64,000 nucleotides of DNA from an uncultured Clostridia bacterium (GCA_944392335.1 CALXWJ010000038.1:1-64000); one strand, 5' to 3'; numbered from the stretch's first letter, positions 31,556 through 40,981 are shown. The notes: generated from the sequence alone by a model not told the origin. Numbers and translations: made by a program.

Positions 31556-32872
31556 TTATATATCTTCCTCAGGATTATTTTGTTCAATCTTACAAACTAA
31601 AGCCTCATCAATTCTATGATCAGATATTTTTGTGACCTTTATCTGAAGACCGTAGGCTTCAATTTCAGCAGTCTCCCCATCATCCGGTATAGCGCCCAAA
31701 TTGCCTAAGATCATGCCTGCAAATGTATTATATTCCTCAATGGGAAGATCAATATTCAAGGCTTTTGAAACTGTTTCAATATCTGTAGATCCTAAAATCT
31801 TCCAGGTATTGTTATCGATTTGAGTTATCTCTTCTTCCTCAACGGCTTCAGTATCATTATCAAGATTTCCCACTATTTCTTCCAACAGGTCTGACATCGT
31901 AATAATTCCTGCAAGACCGCCGTATTCATCAAGCACAATGGCAAAATGGTTTTTGGATTTTTGCATCTGCCGGAACAGATCATTCGCCTTTATTGTTTCC
32001 GGAACAAGATACGGGCTTTTGATAATAGGATCAATATCGATATTTTCATCATTATCGGAATTTCTCAACAGCTTATAAAAATCGGTTGCTTTAATGAGTC
32101 CTATAATATCGTCGACCGATTCTCCGCATAAAGGAAAGATAGAATGATTTGCAGTCGATATAGTATTTTCCATATCATTAATGCTGTCCTCTTTCCATAA
32201 AAACTCAATATCTGTTCTGTGCGTCATAACATCGCGTACAGGAGTATCGTCAAGTTCAAATATATTGTGGATCATTTCTTTTTCATCAGGATCAATAGCT
32301 CCCGATTCACTGCCCACGTCAACCATAAATCTTATTTCTTCTTCTGTTACCTCATCCTCTTCCTTTTCATTTGAACCGACACCGAAAGGACGAAGGAGAA
32401 ATGCTGTTATCCCATATAAAACATTTTCGATTGGCATACATATAAAGCATACGGTTTTTATAAGCCACATCATTGAAAACAAAACTTTTTCCGCTTGTTT
32501 TGACGTTGCTTTTCTTGGCATATAAACGCAGAAAACCTGCATGATAAAGGACAATATCAACATACCGATTATAAGCAGCAGAGTATGAAATGAAGTTATT
32601 TGTTTGCTTTCTATTATTATGATCAACATTAAGGTAACCGTACATGCAGCACATAACTCCGTAAATACGCTTATTATTTTTAAACAATTATAAACCCTTA
32701 CATCTTTTTCAAGAAGTTTTAAAGCAGACTTTGCTTTTTTATCACCTTTATCAGCAAGACGGGTAAGCTTTGCCTCACTTGCATTATTTACGGCAGCCTG
32801 AGCAAATCGTACAAGCATAGTTATAAGTAAAAAAATAATCGTAGTTAATAACCGGGAAGGGAACGAGTCCAC
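31556..32872 (-). CDS. CNNM/CBS-domain transporter (HlyC/CorC family)
   Basis: A 438-residue membrane protein. The N-terminal 165 residues form the CNNM (DUF21) membrane domain with about four helices (for example LLTTIIFLLITMLVRFAQAA). A pair of CBS domains follows (RDVMTHRTDIEFLWKEDSI and NDLFRQMQKSKNHFAIVLDE), then a C-terminal CorC/HlyC domain (WKILGSTDIETVSKALNID). The family, older name hemolysin C, is linked to magnesium/cobalt efflux. A GTG start at 32872 is used after AAAGGATG. The motif GGLAGIITMSDLLEEIVG is intact. It has its own promoter at 32912-32940. Confidence 0.9.
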   Translation of the reverse strand: MDSFPSRLLTTIIFLLITMLVRFAQAAVNNASEAKLTRLADKGDKKAKSALKLLEKDVRVYNCLKIISVFTELCAACTVTLMLIIIIESKQITSFHTLLLIIGMLILSFIMQVFCVYMPRKATSKQAEKVLFSMMWLIKTVCFICMPIENVLYGITAFLLRPFGVGSNEKEEDEVTEEEIRFMVDVGSESGAIDPDEKEMIHNIFELDDTPVRDVMTHRTDIEFLWKEDSINDMENTISTANHSIFPLCGESVDDIIGLIKATDFYKLLRNSDNDENIDIDPIIKSPYLVPETIKANDLFRQMQKSKNHFAIVLDEYGGLAGIITMSDLLEEIVGNLDNDTEAVEEEEITQIDNNTWKILGSTDIETVSKALNIDLPIEEYNTFAGMILGNLGAIPDDGETAEIEAYGLQIKVTKISDHRIDEALVCKIEQNNPEEDI

Positions 32873-32911
32873 AAACCATCATCCTTTCGTATACACACAC
32901 AAATATGAGAT

Positions 32912-32940
32912 ATTGTATCAGATATTTCTGTAAATGTCAA
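32912..32940 (-). promoter_or_regulatory. Promoter of the CNNM/CBS gene
   Basis: TTGACA (32940-32935), 17 bases, TACAAT (32917-32912) on the minus strand, 40 bases before the GTG start. Confidence 0.65.
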
Positions 32941-32956
32941 ACAATGTAATCAATAT

Positions 32957-34501
32957 TTAATGTTTTTTCTTAATTTTATATGCTATCTTTGTCATAACAT
33001 TATTTACCAAGTCATACAGTTCCCTGCATTTTAAAACATACAGGCAAATCAAATACACAATTCCGGCAGCCGATGCAGACAAAATAAATCGTATATACAA
33101 TACATCAGGTGCTATATTTTTTACAAGCTGGGAAGCCGCGAAGGCAGCTATGCACGAAATTAATACTTTTATCATCAAAGGCAGCATCGTTGATAATTTA
33201 AAACTCGGAATATATTTTTTTACTGATTTATTTAATAATATGATCGCAAATATAACCGATATACTCGTCGCAAACGAAATACCGAAAATGCCTATATATT
33301 TTGCCAGTATAATGCTTAAAACGGCATTTATCGCAACTGACAAAATATTCGCGATCATCGGGAATTTTGTGTCTTGGTAAGAAAAATGCAAACGCATATA
33401 CATTTCCCGGAAAGCAACCAATGCAAAACCAAAGCCAAAACCTATCAGTGCATAAGAAGTTTGAATTGCATCTGCCTGAGTGTATTGATTTCTCAAATAT
33501 ACTATACATACAATATCATATGACAAAGAACAGACAACAGCCGTTATGGGAGCTAAAATGATCAAAAGCCCGCTCAATGATTCCTTAAAGGTCTTAATTA
33601 CCATTTCAGTATTATTTTCAGAAACATATGTTGCATACTGTGAAAGCAGTATCAAACTCAGGGTGGCGGTTATTGTAGCTGAAATAAATTGTTCCAGCGT
33701 ATATGCATACAGATAATTGGAAGCAAAGCCCTCTCCCAAAAAAGAACAGATGGACTTATCTATGATTGAATTAAGCTGAATGAATATATTGCTTACCAGC
33801 AAAGGAAGCGACATCCATATTAACTTTTTAATATTTTCATCATCAAACTCAATCGACGGTTTAAAATTAAATGTTCTGCTGCAAAAAAATCTGAGCAGGA
33901 GCGTCTGAATAATGTTTCCCAGAAAATATGCAATGACCAACGCTTTTGTTCCAAGCTGCACGGAAAACAGCAATACCATAAAGATAGCAATGGGATTATA
34001 CACTATTCCGTACAATTTGCCGGGGACAAAGGATTGATTCGCATTCAATACCGCGGCATAAATCGACTGAAATGCAGTAAAAACAAATGTTACGGAAAAA
34101 ATTCTCAAATACAGTATAAGTCTGGAAAGGGTCTCGCCGGTATATGACGGTGCAAGAAATTTTGCAACATATGGCGCAAACAGATTTATGAGAATAATAA
34201 AAACGCCGCTTGCCATAAGAAAAAGGGTAAGCATTTTTGATGCGATCTTATTTGCGCAGGCTCTGTTCTTTTTTACAGCTACATCTATATAAATGGTTAT
34301 AAGAGCAGTTGTAAGGGAGGATAAAAGCGCTCCCGATAATCCTATCATAAAATCACTTGAAACAAAATATATATCGGTATTTACATCGGAACCGTAATAT
34401 GCGGCGATAACCGTTTGTCTTATAAAGCCCAAAAATTTTGAACCCAGCATAACGGCAATCACCATTATTGAGGAACCGATTATTGATTTATTTTTTTTCA
34501 T
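32957..34501 (-). CDS. murJ: Lipid II flippase MurJ (MviN)
   Basis: A 514-residue integral membrane protein with about 14 helices, the size and layout of MurJ, which moves the peptidoglycan precursor lipid II across the membrane. The N-terminus (MVIAVMLGSKFLGFIRQTVI, with AAYYGSDVNTDIYFVSSDF) and the repeated Arg/Asp positions in TM1-2 are characteristic. GAAGGGAG precedes the ATG. Its promoter appears to lie nearly 400 bases upstream at 34898-34926, so the mRNA would carry a long leader that includes repeat copy A. Confidence 0.9.
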   Translation of the reverse strand: MKKNKSIIGSSIMVIAVMLGSKFLGFIRQTVIAAYYGSDVNTDIYFVSSDFMIGLSGALLSSLTTALITIYIDVAVKKNRACANKIASKMLTLFLMASGVFIILINLFAPYVAKFLAPSYTGETLSRLILYLRIFSVTFVFTAFQSIYAAVLNANQSFVPGKLYGIVYNPIAIFMVLLFSVQLGTKALVIAYFLGNIIQTLLLRFFCSRTFNFKPSIEFDDENIKKLIWMSLPLLVSNIFIQLNSIIDKSICSFLGEGFASNYLYAYTLEQFISATITATLSLILLSQYATYVSENNTEMVIKTFKESLSGLLIILAPITAVVCSLSYDIVCIVYLRNQYTQADAIQTSYALIGFGFGFALVAFREMYMRLHFSYQDTKFPMIANILSVAINAVLSIILAKYIGIFGISFATSISVIFAIILLNKSVKKYIPSFKLSTMLPLMIKVLISCIAAFAASQLVKNIAPDVLYIRFILSASAAGIVYLICLYVLKCRELYDLVNNVMTKIAYKIKKKH

Positions 34502-34693
34502 ATTTATAAATATAAACTCCCTTCAAAAATCCGCGCAAAAAACATACTGAATATTCATCTTTCAAATATTTACGTAAAATGATCCCGAATACTGTATTTT
34601 TTACACTGATATAAAAACGTTTATACGATATAAACATCTTTAACCCGAAAAAGGCAAGGGATTAAAGCATCTCCATAAATATCCATATGTACA

Positions 34694-34798
34694 TTCAATA
34701 AGGGCTTGTCCCGCCGTTAAATGACAACAAGACTCTAACTGATCACAAATATGGAATCCGCCTCCTACAGAGGCGGGGCATCTTGTCCGCAGTTATAT
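34694..34798 (+). repeat. Dispersed structured repeat, copy A
   Basis: A 105-base copy starting TTCAATAAGGGCTTGTCC and ending CATCTTGTCCGCAGTTATA, shared at both ends with the copies at 49505-49641 and 52986-53123. It retains the GC-rich hairpin CCGCCTC/GAGGCGG and the ATATGGAA tract but lacks the central GTAATCAGTG hairpin. It lies in the predicted murJ leader, antisense to this orientation. Confidence 0.75.
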
Positions 34799-34897
34799 TT
34801 TTCCATAAACATTACAATCGGTTTTTACTTGTCTTCCAACAGACTTGAAAAATGCCATCAAATCTACATTTATTTCCATTCCGGTAATTCAAGATAG

Positions 34898-34941
34898 ATT
34901 TTAACATATATATATTATTTTGTCAAATGATATGACAAAAT
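34898..34941 (-). promoter_or_regulatory. murJ promoter with overlapping palindrome
   Basis: TTGACA (34926-34921), 17 bases, TAAAAT (34903-34898) on the minus strand. The -35 box is inside an inverted repeat ATTTTGTCA / TGACAAAAT (34917-34941, 7-base centre), which could be an operator. Confidence 0.6.
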
Positions 34942-34993
34942 GTTTCAGAAATGTTAATTTTTATTTATAAATTTATTTATGCATTATCATTAC

Positions 34994-35022
34994 TTGTAAT
35001 TTTAAAAATTACGTGTTATAAT
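34994..35022 (+). promoter_or_regulatory. Promoter of the Eis-like gene
   Basis: TTGTAA (34994-34999), 17 bases, perfect TATAAT (35017-35022), 72 bases before the ATG. It may drive the first genes of the long plus-strand series. Confidence 0.6.
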
Positions 35023-35093
35023 AGTTACATTGATTCTGACAAATTTTTTGAAGAATTAAAATTATGTAAATTATCTGAAGGGAGTATGCCTCC

Positions 35094-36242
35094 ATGTTGA
35101 ATACGAGAGTTGCCAATAAAGCCGATATAAAAACAATAAGGGAATTATGGGATGAATTTTACGGATATTCCGAAAATTTTACCGAATGGTTTTTTAACAG
35201 GGCTTTTTACAGCCAAAACAGTATTGTCGGGACGGATGATGCAAAAATTGCGGCAAGCTCAGGATTTATTCCGTATAAAATTAAAATGAATAATGAAACG
35301 GTAAATTGTGCTTATATAGCAGGGCTTGTGATAATGCCTGAATACAAAGATGAAAACAACATAAGACAAATGATCGCGGATACCGTTTTAACCATTAACG
35401 CGTCAGATGCCCCCATAAGCCTTGTTATGCCCCATAACTATAAATTATACGAAAAATACGGCTTCAGCACATGTTATAATTTTAAACAATATAATATAAT
35501 ACCTGAAGACATACCTGATTTTAAAATAAAAGGTCACATTGAAAGACATAAAATAAGCGATAAGACCATTGCCGAACTGAATGAAATATATGAAATATTT
35601 ATGGAAGATAAAAATGCATGGCTTATCCGCAGCGAAGACAACTGGAAATTGATCCTGGAAGATCTGATAGGGAATTTTGGCGGAAAGGTTGCCGTACACT
35701 ATAACGATGAAAACATTGCCGATGGATATGTTTTGTATGTGATAAGAGACGGGCAAATGGGCGTTTATGAAATGGCATATAAAAACAGGAGTTCATATGA
35801 AAGTCTTATGGGATATATAAAGGCTCATGATACCCAGGTACGGAAAATATCAATGAAAGTAAGCAGCAATGATTTATCTTATCTTGATTTTTGCGATAAC
35901 AGGAATGCCGCAGGTATATATCCATTTGTTATGGCAAGAATCAATAATGCGGGTATGATTCTTGAACAAATATCCCAAAATGCCGATATAAATATCAAAC
36001 TGCAAATCATTGACAGGTTAATAGAGGATAACAATCAGACCTTTTTGATCACACAGGAAGGCGTGAGCATTACGGAAGAAGAAGCGGACGCTGTGACCGA
36101 CATAGGCACGCTTGCAATGCTCGTTTTGGGATTTATAAGCACAGAAGAAGCAAAAAAGCTTAATTTGATAAGCAAAAATGCCGATGTTCTGAAAGATTTG
36201 TTTAATAAGAGAGATAATTATATCAATATGCTGTGTTTCTAA
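35094..36242 (+). CDS. Eis-like GNAT acetyltransferase
   Basis: A 382-residue protein with the enhanced-intracellular-survival (Eis) layout: an N-terminal GNAT domain (RVANKADIKTIRELWDEFYG, then AYIAGLVIMPEYKDENNIRQM, where the acetyl-CoA loop usually lies), a second degenerate GNAT domain (about 150-280) and a C-terminal helical SCP2-like domain. Eis proteins acetylate amines on aminoglycosides, peptides or polyamines; the substrate here cannot be told. GGGAG lies 9 bases before the ATG. It starts the plus-strand cluster with its own promoter. Confidence 0.75.
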   Translation: MLNTRVANKADIKTIRELWDEFYGYSENFTEWFFNRAFYSQNSIVGTDDAKIAASSGFIPYKIKMNNETVNCAYIAGLVIMPEYKDENNIRQMIADTVLTINASDAPISLVMPHNYKLYEKYGFSTCYNFKQYNIIPEDIPDFKIKGHIERHKISDKTIAELNEIYEIFMEDKNAWLIRSEDNWKLILEDLIGNFGGKVAVHYNDENIADGYVLYVIRDGQMGVYEMAYKNRSSYESLMGYIKAHDTQVRKISMKVSSNDLSYLDFCDNRNAAGIYPFVMARINNAGMILEQISQNADINIKLQIIDRLIEDNNQTFLITQEGVSITEEEADAVTDIGTLAMLVLGFISTEEAKKLNLISKNADVLKDLFNKRDNYINMLCF

Positions 36243-36316
36243 TTAAAAGACATGTTTTTTATCAAATATGAATTTGAAAACTAATATAGTATAACAACGA
36301 AATGGAGAATGATATT

Positions 36317-36850
36317 ATGATTTATGTATTGTTAGCGGACGGCTTTGAAGAAATTGAAGCGATTGAACCAATAGATATAATGAGACGGGCAGGCTTGATG
36401 GTTACTACAGCAGGAGTAAACGGTCAGCTTGTAAAAGGGGCGCACGGCGTCACTGTTAAAGCCGATATTCTTATTGAAGGTGTGATCAAAACCGATATGG
36501 AACTTTTAATGCTCCCCGGCGGGCCGGGACATGTTAGTCTTGACGAAAATGAAAATGTACAGGAACTGATAGATTATGCAAACGAAAATGATCTATACAT
36601 TGCCGCAATTTGCGCTTCTCCTTCAATTATAGGAAGAAAAGGGCTGCTGAAAGGGAAAAAAGCAACCTGCTTTCCGGGATATGAACAATATTTGATCGGA
36701 GCAACATATGTCCCCGACAAAGCGGTTATCGACGGGAAAATTATTACCGCAAGAGGCGCGGGAGCAGCATCCGATTTCGGTTTTCTTATCGTAGAGACCC
36801 TGAGAAAAAAATCTGATGCAAAAGAGCTAAAGGAGAATATGCAGTATTGA
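36317..36850 (+). CDS. DJ-1/PfpI family protein
   Basis: A 177-residue protein of the DJ-1 family. The N-terminal MIYVLLADGFEEIEAIEPID carries the conserved acidic residue, and AAICASPSIIG supplies the nucleophilic cysteine at the elbow (about residue 99). ARGAGAASDFGF near the end is also typical. These proteins are protein/nucleotide repair or glyoxalase-type enzymes. The ATG at 36317 fits the GGAG upstream better than the one at 36302. Its stop overlaps the TTG start of the next gene. Confidence 0.9.
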   Translation: MIYVLLADGFEEIEAIEPIDIMRRAGLMVTTAGVNGQLVKGAHGVTVKADILIEGVIKTDMELLMLPGGPGHVSLDENENVQELIDYANENDLYIAAICASPSIIGRKGLLKGKKATCFPGYEQYLIGATYVPDKAVIDGKIITARGAGAASDFGFLIVETLRKKSDAKELKENMQY

Positions 36851-37404
36851 TTAAATCCGAACTCAGAAAAAGCCTGAAGGAATTGAGAAATAAAATGCCC
36901 CAAAAAGAGGCCGCACAGCTCAGCTTGTCTGCCGCAAAGCGTTTTATCTCTTCAGAGCTTTATAAAAATTCAAAAATAATAATGCTCTACTGGCCGATCG
37001 GTAATGAAACGGATACGCGGTATATATTGGAAGAAATTTACAAGGATAAAAAAATTGCCGTTCTTCCTGTCACCGACCCCCAAACCGATTCCATTTTGCC
37101 GGTTTGTATAAATAAATATACCGAAATGGCCGAGGGAGCGTATAAAATACAAGAACCAAAAGATAAAATAACAATAAAAAAAGAGGATATCGATGTTGTG
37201 ATAGTCCCCGGAATAGCCTTTGACAGAACAGGTGCGCGTGTAGGGTTCGGAAAAGGCTGTTATGACAGATTTTTAAAAAACACAAAAGCTAAAAAAATAG
37301 GATATTGTTATGCTTATCAAATAACCGATAAAATTTTATCTGATGATTTTGATATAAACATGGACTGTCTTATTACGGAGAAGGAGCTGGTAATTTGTGA
37401 ATAA
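36847..37404 (+). CDS. 5-formyltetrahydrofolate cyclo-ligase
   Basis: A 185-residue folate enzyme that converts 5-formyl-THF to 5,10-methenyl-THF with ATP. The diagnostic C-terminal motif is PGIAFDRTGARVGFGKGCYDRFL in its parts PGIAFDRTG and GFGKGCYDRFL. The N-terminal KSELRKSLKELRNKM and MLYWPIGNETDTRYIL also fit. It begins with TTG overlapping the previous stop (TTGA), with AAGGAG about 12 bases upstream, and its end overlaps the CPBP gene by 8 bases. Confidence 0.9.
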   Translation: MIKSELRKSLKELRNKMPQKEAAQLSLSAAKRFISSELYKNSKIIMLYWPIGNETDTRYILEEIYKDKKIAVLPVTDPQTDSILPVCINKYTEMAEGAYKIQEPKDKITIKKEDIDVVIVPGIAFDRTGARVGFGKGCYDRFLKNTKAKKIGYCYAYQITDKILSDDFDINMDCLITEKELVICE

Positions 37405-38272
37405 AGGGTTTCAGGTTGGTTGGTGGCTGATAATAGTAACTATTGCATCCATGTATCTGGTATCGCTTCCGCTGATTTATATGAACCCGAACATAAATGA
37501 ATATGTGCTGTCGCTTGCGGGCGAAATCGGCATAATCATCCCGATCGTAATAGGAGTTTTATATTCCAAAAGATATTCAAACAGTATACATGATACCCTT
37601 GGCATAAAAAAATTCTCACCTGTTTTGATACCGCTTTGTATTCTTATGGTGATCGGTGCGCAGTATTTTATTACATATGTGACAATGCCCGCACAAATGA
37701 TTTTGGTTATCATGTTCGGTTTGGAAACTTCAACATCTCAAATGCTGATTCCGGGCGATGCTCCTTCCTTCCTTCTTGCATTTTCCGTTTTGTGTATTGC
37801 AGCGCCTGTTTTTGAGGAGTTATTATGCAGAGGGGTTTTAATAAAACTGTTTGAGAAATACGGATTTACCGTATCGGTCATTTCAAGTGCATTGGCTTTT
37901 GCGCTTTTGCATATGGAATTGCGGAGTTTTATTCAAATTTTTTTCATGGGATTGCTTTTTGGAGTTATACGAATATGTTCCGGTTCGGCATTATTGACCA
38001 TTATTATGCACGCGGCAAATAATTTTTTGAGTTTGTGTCAGCTTACATTTCTCGATCCCAATACCCCGGGATATGAATTTTTTATATTGATTTTAACGGC
38101 AGCATTATTTCCGGGTGTGATTTATATAACTTTTGTAACCTGCGGCAAACACTTGGATTATAGCATGGTAAACACAGCCGAAAAACAACAAATGGGGATA
38201 TCCGTTGCAGCCATAATTTGTATAACGGCTTTTTTGGGCTTTAATATGACATTGTTTATAAACAGACTTTAA
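37397..38272 (+). CDS. CPBP family intramembrane metalloprotease
   Basis: A 291-residue membrane protein with about eight helices and the three CPBP/Abi motifs: EELLCRG (EExxxR, about residue 140), ALLHMELRS (FxxxH-type, about 170) and IMHAANNF (HxxxN). Members cleave prenylated or other membrane substrates, or serve in bacteriocin self-protection. It starts with GTG at 37397, 8 bases inside the previous gene. The role is not assignable from context. Confidence 0.88.
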   Translation: MNKGFQVGWWLIIVTIASMYLVSLPLIYMNPNINEYVLSLAGEIGIIIPIVIGVLYSKRYSNSIHDTLGIKKFSPVLIPLCILMVIGAQYFITYVTMPAQMILVIMFGLETSTSQMLIPGDAPSFLLAFSVLCIAAPVFEELLCRGVLIKLFEKYGFTVSVISSALAFALLHMELRSFIQIFFMGLLFGVIRICSGSALLTIIMHAANNFLSLCQLTFLDPNTPGYEFFILILTAALFPGVIYITFVTCGKHLDYSMVNTAEKQQMGISVAAIICITAFLGFNMTLFINRL

Positions 38273-38312
38273 TAAGGGTTTGTCCGCGGTTTTAAACCGA
38301 CAATGTCTGTCC
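38271..38312 (+). repeat. Remnant of the dispersed repeat (fused ends), copy D
   Basis: AATAAGGGTTTGTCC followed directly by GCGGTTTTA joins the left end of the repeat family to its right end through the shared TTGTCC, with the middle missing. It begins inside the CPBP stop codon. It looks like a deletion product between the two TTGTCC copies of a full repeat. Confidence 0.55.
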
Positions 38313-38359
38313 GAACTGACCGGATTATTCATCTATATGTATAAAGAAAGGATGCTAAT

Positions 38360-39127
38360 ATGTTTTTTGATTCTCATGCCCATTACAATGACATAAAATT
38401 TAATGAAGATGCAGACGTTTTGCTTGACAGCATGCAGAAAAACAATGTGGGATATATAATGAATGCATGTTCTTCAATCGAAGAAATCCCATATATTTTG
38501 AAGCTCTGCAATAAATTTCCTTTTGTGTATGCGTCGGTGGGGGTTCATCCTCACGAGGTTGAAAATATGACCGAAAATGATATCGATATTTTGAGAAAAT
38601 ACTCCAAAGAACAAAAGGTCCGTGCCATTGGAGAGATAGGACTTGATTATTTTTATAACAATGCGCCGAGAAGCCTGCAAAAAAAGTGGTTTGCAAAACA
38701 AGTCGAATTGGCACGAGAGCTCGATATGCCGGTCATAATACATGACAGAGATGCGCATAAAGACTGCATGGATATTTTAAAAGCAGAAAAGGTTTATGAT
38801 TGCGGGGGCGTATTTCATTGCTATTCGGGAAGCGCGCAGATGGCAAAGGAAGTACTTGATTTGGGAATGTATATAGCTTTTGGCGGAAGTTTGACATTTA
38901 AAAAGTCTCAAAAACCGGTTGAAGCCGCAGCCGCGGTGCCTCTTGACAGGCTTCTTATAGAAACGGATTGTCCATATCTTGCGCCGGAACCTCACAGAGG
39001 AAAGCGGAACAGCTCATTGTATATACATTATGTTGCCGAAAAACTTGCCCAAATAAAGGGTGTATCGGTTGCAGAAATAGAAAAGGCAACGGAAGAAAAT
39101 GCAAAAAAATTATTCAGAATAAATTAG
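38360..39127 (+). CDS. tatD: TatD family metal-dependent hydrolase
   Basis: A 255-residue TIM-barrel metallohydrolase with the family motifs in order: SHAHYND (metal His pair), VGVHPHEV, EIGLDYFYN (Glu ligand), PVIIHDRDAH, VFHCYSGS and IETDCPYLAP (Asp ligand). TatD enzymes have DNase and possibly D-aminoacyl-tRNA deacylase-like activity. AAAGGATG precedes the ATG. It is followed 17 bases later by a TatD-linked radical SAM protein, a conserved pairing. Confidence 0.93.
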   Translation: MFFDSHAHYNDIKFNEDADVLLDSMQKNNVGYIMNACSSIEEIPYILKLCNKFPFVYASVGVHPHEVENMTENDIDILRKYSKEQKVRAIGEIGLDYFYNNAPRSLQKKWFAKQVELARELDMPVIIHDRDAHKDCMDILKAEKVYDCGGVFHCYSGSAQMAKEVLDLGMYIAFGGSLTFKKSQKPVEAAAAVPLDRLLIETDCPYLAPEPHRGKRNSSLYIHYVAEKLAQIKGVSVAEIEKATEENAKKLFRIN

Positions 39128-39144
39128 GAATGGGAATGATATAA

Positions 39145-39750
39145 ATGGCAGCTATGAATGTTGTATATAAATATCAGAATGCTTTGTACATTAATCTTAC
39201 AAACAGATGTACAAACAAATGTAGATTCTGTATAAGATTTACTCCGTCGGGAGTCGATCATATGGACTTATGGCTTGAACATGAACCGAAAGCCGATGAA
39301 GTAATAAAGGCGTTGGAAGAAAATGATTTCAGGGATTATAAGGAAATTATCTTCTGCGGATACGGAGAGCCGACAATGGCATTTGATATTTTGATCGAAA
39401 CCGCAAAATATATAAAAGAAAATTCAGATTGTAAAATAAGAATAAATACCAACGGACACGGCAATAGAATTGCCGGGTATGATATTACGCCGAAAATGAA
39501 AGAACTGATAGATTGTGTTTCAATAAGCCTGAACGCCGAAAACGCGAAAAAATATAACGAGATATGTGTATGTGATTACGGCGAAGAAGGCTTTTATGAA
39601 ATGCTTGATTTTGCGAAAAAAGCAAGCCGGTATGTTCCTGATGTTATATTGAGCGTTGTGGATGTGATAGGAAAAGATGAAATAGAAGAATGCAGAAAAA
39701 TCGCAGAAAAGACAGGCGTAAAATTCAGGGTCAGGAAATATTCGGAATAA
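39145..39750 (+). CDS. TatD-linked radical SAM protein
   Basis: A 201-residue minimal radical SAM enzyme. The cluster motif is CTNKCRFCIR (CxxxCxxC, residues about 22-29), followed by EIIFCGYGEPTM, the GEP SAM-binding segment, and RINTNGHGN. It ends soon after the barrel core, with no accessory cluster domain. It matches the family described only by its linkage to tatD (TIGR04038, from memory). The reaction is unknown. The start could be at residue 1 or 4. Confidence 0.88.
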   Translation: MAAMNVVYKYQNALYINLTNRCTNKCRFCIRFTPSGVDHMDLWLEHEPKADEVIKALEENDFRDYKEIIFCGYGEPTMAFDILIETAKYIKENSDCKIRINTNGHGNRIAGYDITPKMKELIDCVSISLNAENAKKYNEICVCDYGEEGFYEMLDFAKKASRYVPDVILSVVDVIGKDEIEECRKIAEKTGVKFRVRKYSE

Positions 39751-39782
39751 ATCCCGGACACAAAAGAAAAGGTGAAAACGTT

Positions 39783-40970
39783 ATGATAAGAAAATCCTTG
39801 ATATCATTAATTTATGAAACGGTATCCATACAGCGATGGAATGACCACATAAGACCTTCATGCGGATTTACCGAGCTTGATAAGCAGGCTCACAAAATGG
39901 TTTTTGCATATGTTCTCGGGAAATGTGAAGGTGATGATAAATTTGATCCCCTTTTGCTTGTTGAAGGCGGCATATTCGAATTTTTGCACCGTGAAATCCT
40001 TACCGATATTAAACCGCCTATTTATCACAGTCTTATGAGAGAAAAGGGCGAACAAATAAACGCATGGGTTTTGAATCAGCTAAAATCCACCCTTGAATGT
40101 TTAAAAGGCGGCTTCTTTAACAGGATGACAAAATATTTTACCGATCCCGATTACGCGAAAAAAGAAAAGCAAATATTAAAAGCCGCTCATTATTATGCCA
40201 CCGACTGGGAATTTAAGGTTATATATCCTCTCAATTCAACTACATACGGTATAGATCAGGTTAAAGCCGAGGTCGCAAAAGGCCTTTCAGCATGCAATAC
40301 CTTTGAAGGATATAACCGGTATGCGGAAAATGACAATTTGCAGAAATTTTTATCCATTATAGGAAAGCTGAGATATCAGCAAAGGTGGTCAAGAGCCGTT
40401 CGGATGCCTGAGACATATGTTATGGGGCACATGCTTGTTGTGGCAATTTTATCATATTTGTGCGGGCTGGAAATAGGAGTCTGTAAAAAAAGGGCCGTTA
40501 ATAACTTTTTCGGCGGTTTATTCCATGATTTGCCCGAAGTGATGACAAGAGATATAGTTTCCCCGGTCAAGGCGTCGGTGGAAGGGCTGGATAACCTGAT
40601 CAAGGAGATCGAAGAGGAACAAATGCGAAAAGTAATATTCCCATTGATCCCCGATGAATGGAAAAAAGAGATAGAATATTTTACACAGGATGAATTTGAC
40701 TCAAAAATAACGGTAGACGGAGAAATAAGAAAAGTAACCTCCACCAGCATAAACAATAAATATAACAGGGATTGCTATAACCCCATTGACGGGCAGATAA
40801 TAAGAGGATGCGATCATCTGTCGGCATATCTTGAAGCATATCTTTCTATTAAATACGGCGTCCAGTCGGAGAGTATACAATCGGGTTATCATAATCTTTT
40901 TAATAAATATGAAAACAAAATCATTGCCGGGGTGGACTTCGGACAGCTATTCGACTATTTCAGAATTTAA
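39783..40970 (+). CDS. HD-domain hydrolase (YfbR-like)
   Basis: A 395-residue protein of the YfbR-like HD class. Metal-binding motifs are GHMLVVAILSYL (His, about residue 215) and FFGGLFHDLPEVMTRDIVSP (HD pair, about 242). The HD family contains nucleotide phosphohydrolases; this longer version has an extra N-terminal helical region (RWNDHIRPSCGFTELDKQAH). AAAGGTG precedes the ATG at 39783; the reading frame from 39690 overlaps the radical SAM gene and is rejected. Substrate unknown. Confidence 0.82.
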   Translation: MIRKSLISLIYETVSIQRWNDHIRPSCGFTELDKQAHKMVFAYVLGKCEGDDKFDPLLLVEGGIFEFLHREILTDIKPPIYHSLMREKGEQINAWVLNQLKSTLECLKGGFFNRMTKYFTDPDYAKKEKQILKAAHYYATDWEFKVIYPLNSTTYGIDQVKAEVAKGLSACNTFEGYNRYAENDNLQKFLSIIGKLRYQQRWSRAVRMPETYVMGHMLVVAILSYLCGLEIGVCKKRAVNNFFGGLFHDLPEVMTRDIVSPVKASVEGLDNLIKEIEEEQMRKVIFPLIPDEWKKEIEYFTQDEFDSKITVDGEIRKVTSTSINNKYNRDCYNPIDGQIIRGCDHLSAYLEAYLSIKYGVQSESIQSGYHNLFNKYENKIIAGVDFGQLFDYFRI

Positions 40971-40981
40971 CAGGTGATAAA

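Larger units (their letters stand above)
34502..35093. other. Divergent intergenic region between murJ and the Eis-like gene
   Basis: This 590-base gap contains a minus promoter for murJ, a plus promoter for the acetyltransferase, a palindrome (34917-34941) overlapping the murJ -35 box, and one copy of the dispersed structured repeat (34694-34798). I see no coding region in the remainder. Confidence 0.6.
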
